Part shown: positions 61,324 through 64,000 of the stretch, piece after piece
Position numbering within the stretch: the stretch's first letter is position 1
Layout: every line of letters begins with the position of its first letter
DNA from: Bradyrhizobium yuanmingense
GTDB lineage: Bacteria > Pseudomonadota > Alphaproteobacteria > Rhizobiales > Xanthobacteraceae
NCBI RefSeq assembly: GCF_029167105.1
Contig: NZ_JARFML010000006.1
Coordinates: forward strand, 217,395-281,394
Reading direction: 5' to 3'
Length of the DNA stretch: 64,000 bases
Made by a program: the position numbers and the translations under genes
Notes under the pieces: generated by a model
Databases searched by the model: none
What the model saw: only the letters and a program-made list of their open reading frames with translations
What the model was told of the DNA's origin: nothing

Positions 61324-62757
61324 ATGGCCACGGAGATCTCGGCAACCAGCCTGTTCCGTGGCCCTGACCGTGGCGTCAGCGAGAACGTCGTGCTGCGGCA
61401 CGACGACGGCGTCATCACCGAAATCTCGGAAGGAGCGGGGCCGGCGCCTCGCTCCTTCGTCATCCCCGCCTTCGTCAACGCCCATGATCATGCCCGCGCC
61501 ACGGCGTCGTCCTTCGGCGCGGTCGGCATGCCCCTGGAAAGCTGGATTCTGCGCACCGCACTGGGCTCGCCGATCGATCCCTATCTGACCGCCGTCTCGG
61601 CATTGGCCCGTTCCGCCAAGGCAGGCTGCGCGGCGATGATGGTCCATTACACGCGTCCGAGCGGGACGATGCCGCTGCTGGACGAGGCCAAGGCCATCGC
61701 GAAAGCCGCATCCGACGTCGGGATTCGCATGGCGTTTGCAATGGCGGTGCGCGACCAGAATCCCATCGTCTACGGTGATGCCGCGCCGGTGCTGTCGGGG
61801 CTTGCCGGGGACGATCGCAAGGCCATCGCGGATCTCTTCGTTCGCGCGCCGATGTCGCCGAAGGCGTATATCGAGCTGACCGACGCAATTGCCGCAGCCA
61901 TCGCCGGACCGATGGTCGACGTGCAGCTCGGGCCGGCCGGTGTGCAATGGTGCTCGAAGCCGCTGCTGGAGGCCGTCGCGGAGAACTCCGCACGGACCGG
62001 TCGCCGCATTCACATGCACCTGCTGGAAACAATGTACCAGCGCGCTTGGGCCGATCGGAATTTTCCGGACATGGTGCGTTGGCTTCGCGATGTCGGCTTT
62101 CTCTCCGAGCGGCTGACGCTGGCGCATTGCATTCACGCCCGTTCCGAAGAGCTCGAGATGATCGCAGCCTCCGGCGCGCGCATCGTCACCAATTTCAGCT
62201 CGAACATGCATCTGCGCTCGGGCCTCGCCCCGATCGCTGCCGCGCACAGATGCGGCTGCGCCATCACGGTTGGCGTCGACGGCCTGGCGCTGGACGAGGA
62301 TGACGACATTTTGCGCGAGATGCGGCTGGTGCAGATGGTCCATGGCGGCCTCGGCTTCAAGGCGACATGGACGCCGGCCGAGATGTTTTCGCTCGCCATC
62401 CGCAACGGACGCCATGCGACCGGGGCGCCCGGGAATGGCGAGCTCGCGGTGGGCAATCCCGCCGACTACGTCGCGATCGATCTTGACCGGCTCGATCGAG
62501 ACCAGATCATGCCGGTCGATCCCATGGCGCTGCTGTTTGCGCGCGGCAATGCGTCGCTGGTGAAGGAGGTGGTCGTCGCCGGCAGGACGATCGCGCGGGA
62601 CGGGGTCTGCACGGGCGTCGACCTGCCGGCCGTCGAGCGGGAATTGCGGGCGATGTACCGCGCCAATGTCGGCAAGCTCGACAGCTTTCGGCGGATGTGG
62701 CCGTCCCTGTCGGATCGGCTGAGCGGCTGGTTCGAGCAGCAGCTGACCTGCGAGTGA
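61324..62757 (+). CDS. TRZ/ATZ-type amidohydrolase (deaminase-like)
   Basis: A 477-residue amidohydrolase. Metal ligands appear in VNAHDHARATA (HxH), IHMHLLETMYQRAW, LAHCIHA and GVDGLALDEDDDILREM (catalytic Asp and Asp-Glu). This matches the AtzB/guanine deaminase/SAH deaminase group that strips amino or chloro groups from heterocycles. Compared with cytosine deaminases it has an extra C-terminal beta region (GKLDSFRRMW). GGAGGAACAGCC precedes the ATG. It is 16 bases after the binding protein, so it is in the transporter operon. Confidence 0.82.
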   Translation: MATEISATSLFRGPDRGVSENVVLRHDDGVITEISEGAGPAPRSFVIPAFVNAHDHARATASSFGAVGMPLESWILRTALGSPIDPYLTAVSALARSAKAGCAAMMVHYTRPSGTMPLLDEAKAIAKAASDVGIRMAFAMAVRDQNPIVYGDAAPVLSGLAGDDRKAIADLFVRAPMSPKAYIELTDAIAAAIAGPMVDVQLGPAGVQWCSKPLLEAVAENSARTGRRIHMHLLETMYQRAWADRNFPDMVRWLRDVGFLSERLTLAHCIHARSEELEMIAASGARIVTNFSSNMHLRSGLAPIAAAHRCGCAITVGVDGLALDEDDDILREMRLVQMVHGGLGFKATWTPAEMFSLAIRNGRHATGAPGNGELAVGNPADYVAIDLDRLDRDQIMPVDPMALLFARGNASLVKEVVVAGRTIARDGVCTGVDLPAVERELRAMYRANVGKLDSFRRMWPSLSDRLSGWFEQQLTCE

Positions 62758-62893
62758 CGCGCCGATGGGCGTCGCGACGGAATGTATATCAAACAGCGAT
62801 AGCTGGTAGACGCAGCCTCGTCTGGCGCATGACCGACCTCTAGGCTATCAGCTCCTCGACAGCTCGACACCAATCCCCTTCGAGGAGCCCCTG

Positions 62894-63802
62894 ATGCGCC
62901 TACCGACCATTCTCCTGGCCCTGACATGTCTTGCCGGCACAGCTTCGGCCGAAGAGCTCACGGGCACGCTTCAGAAGGTCAAGGAGACCAAGAAGATCAC
63001 GCTGGGCTATCAGGAGGCCTCCGTCCCGTTCAGCTATCTCGACGGCAACCAGAAGCCGGTCGGCTTTGCCATGGACATCTGCCTCCGTATCGTCGAAGCC
63101 GTGAAGAAGCAACTCGGCATATCAGACATTTCAGTCGAGACGCTCGCGGTGACGTCGTCGAACCGGATTCCCTTGATGGTCAACGGCACGCTCGACCTGC
63201 ATTGCTCGGCGACCACCAACAATGCCGACCGCCAGAAGCAGGTCGCCTTCACCAACACGCATTTCCTCAGCGCGACGCGGTTCGCGGCCAGGAAGGCAGC
63301 GAGCATCAAGACCATCGACGATCTCAAGGGCAAGGCGGTCACGGCGGTCGCGGGATCTGTGAACCTGACGCAGCTCGCCAAGGTCAACACCGAGCGCAAT
63401 CTCGGCATCAACATCATGCCGGCCAAGGACCAGGCCGAGGCGTTCCTGCTGCTGGAGACCGACCGCGCCCAGGCCTACGCGCTCGACGACGTCCAGCTCG
63501 CGGTGGCGATCGCGCGGTCGAAGGAACCGCAAGCTTACATGATCAGCGACGAGGCGTTCTCCAAGCCCGAGCCCTACGGCATCATGCTGCGGCGAGAGGA
63601 TGCGCCGTTCAAGGCGCTCGTCGATCGCGCCACCGCGGAGCTTTATGCCAGCCCCGAGATCGAGGTGCTCTACAAGAAATGGCTGCAATCGCCGACGCCG
63701 CCGAACGGCCTCAACTACAACGTCCCGATGTCATCAGCCTTGCGCAACGCCTTCAAGAAGCCGAGCTCCAGCGCCGATCCTGATGTCTATGTGGTGAACT
63801 GA
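62894..63802 (+). CDS. Polar amino-acid (glutamate/aspartate-like) periplasmic binding protein
   Basis: A 302-residue protein with a signal peptide (residues 1-19, ending TASAEEL). The SBP_bac_3 pattern is KKITLGYQEASVPFSYLDGNQKPVGFAMDICLRIVEAV and STTNNADRQKQVAFTNTHFLSATRF, like GltI. AGGAGCCCCTG precedes the ATG. No permease or ATPase gene follows within the 198 bases left in the window, so the rest of the transporter may lie beyond the edge. It could carry the amino acid product or feed the deamination island. Confidence 0.85.
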   Translation: MRLPTILLALTCLAGTASAEELTGTLQKVKETKKITLGYQEASVPFSYLDGNQKPVGFAMDICLRIVEAVKKQLGISDISVETLAVTSSNRIPLMVNGTLDLHCSATTNNADRQKQVAFTNTHFLSATRFAARKAASIKTIDDLKGKAVTAVAGSVNLTQLAKVNTERNLGINIMPAKDQAEAFLLLETDRAQAYALDDVQLAVAIARSKEPQAYMISDEAFSKPEPYGIMLRREDAPFKALVDRATAELYASPEIEVLYKKWLQSPTPPNGLNYNVPMSSALRNAFKKPSSSADPDVYVVN

Positions 63803-64000
63803 GGCGAGGTCGCCTGCGCTGCGCGTTTCTTCGCCCTCTCCCCCTGTGGGCCTGTTGCGCTACTGCTTTTTGAGGCCGAAGACGTCAGGATAGAGGGCCG
63901 CAGTCGCGTGGATTGCGGTCCGAGTTTGTAATTGCCACCCTCGGCGGGCAGTTCAGGCGGTGATCGTGGCCCACCGCCTCATATTGAACGCGATGGAGGC
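63803..64000. other. Unassigned sequence at the window edge
   Basis: 198 bases after the last gene. All frames on the minus strand that I read hit stops within about 40 codons. A plus-strand frame near the end (IVAHRLILNAME) could be part of a gene running off the edge. I see no repeat, RNA or terminator with confidence. Confidence 0.3.

Noticed and set aside
1..64000. CRISPR arrays, tRNA or rRNA genes, prophage or integrase
   Set aside because: No spaced direct repeats, cloverleaf-like sequences, phage genes or transposases were recognised when reading the window by eye.

Overview
The window is about 64 kb of very GC-rich chromosome that reads as an alphaproteobacterium of the Bradyrhizobium group. 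This rests on codon use, on the dispersed palindromic repeats typical of Bradyrhizobium and Rhodopseudomonas, and on the rhizobial cluster for very-long-chain lipid A fatty acids (acpXL to lpxXL). No rRNA, tRNA, CRISPR array or complete insertion sequence was seen. The taxonomic call is an inference from these features.

Layout. 0-6.4 kb is core metabolism: the end of cimA, a LOG-type hydrolase, an Atm1-type ABC exporter, psd and pssA (phosphatidylethanolamine synthesis) and an RraA-family protein. 7-13 kb has motA-motB and two tandem kup potassium transporters. 13-15.6 kb has a rhodanese, a PLP aminotransferase and a PotF-like binding protein. 15.7-19.9 kb, on the minus strand, is acpXL-fabZ-fabF2-fabF1-lpxXL; its FabF2 has lost the catalytic Cys. 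20-28 kb holds a ParB-like protein, small proteins, a P-type ATPase coupled to a 55-residue membrane protein and followed by MgtC, an AhpD-like protein and a HerA-like ATPase.

29.5-45.5 kb is the most interesting region. It contains a two-gene nicotinate dehydrogenase (2Fe-2S subunit plus a molybdenum subunit fused to three cytochrome c domains), a 6-hydroxynicotinate reductase, a UPF0280 (ApbE-like) protein, a PF06684 protein, a branched-chain-type ABC transporter, a MarR regulator, an enamidase and a ferredoxin-NADP reductase. Together they outline the reductive nicotinate route (nicotinate, 6-hydroxynicotinate, tetrahydro-6-oxonicotinate, 2-formylglutarate) known from Eubacterium barkeri and, biochemically, from Azorhizobium. 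Four copies of an operator-like sequence, TTNGTAYACNAA, sit only at the divergent promoters of this set and tie the parts together.

46-51 kb holds a cytochrome P450, four consecutive genes for small hydrophilic proteins ending at a strong terminator, a DUF763 protein and an MscS channel. 51-55.3 kb is a TetR-headed operon with LigI-like, GalB-like, 4,5-dihydroxyphthalate decarboxylase-like and 6-phosphogluconate-dehydrogenase-like genes. Its promoter-operator is nearly duplicated in front of an extradiol dioxygenase 23 kb away at 28.4 kb, which suggests a split aromatic ring-cleavage regulon. 55.9-62.8 kb is a GntR-centred island with two cytosine deaminase/TRZ-ATZ-type amidohydrolases, an NTF2-like protein and an NMT1-type ABC transporter, with three TGCATGCA sites in its control regions; it probably takes up and deaminates a nitrogen heterocycle. 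The window ends with a polar amino-acid binding protein and about 200 bases I could not assign.
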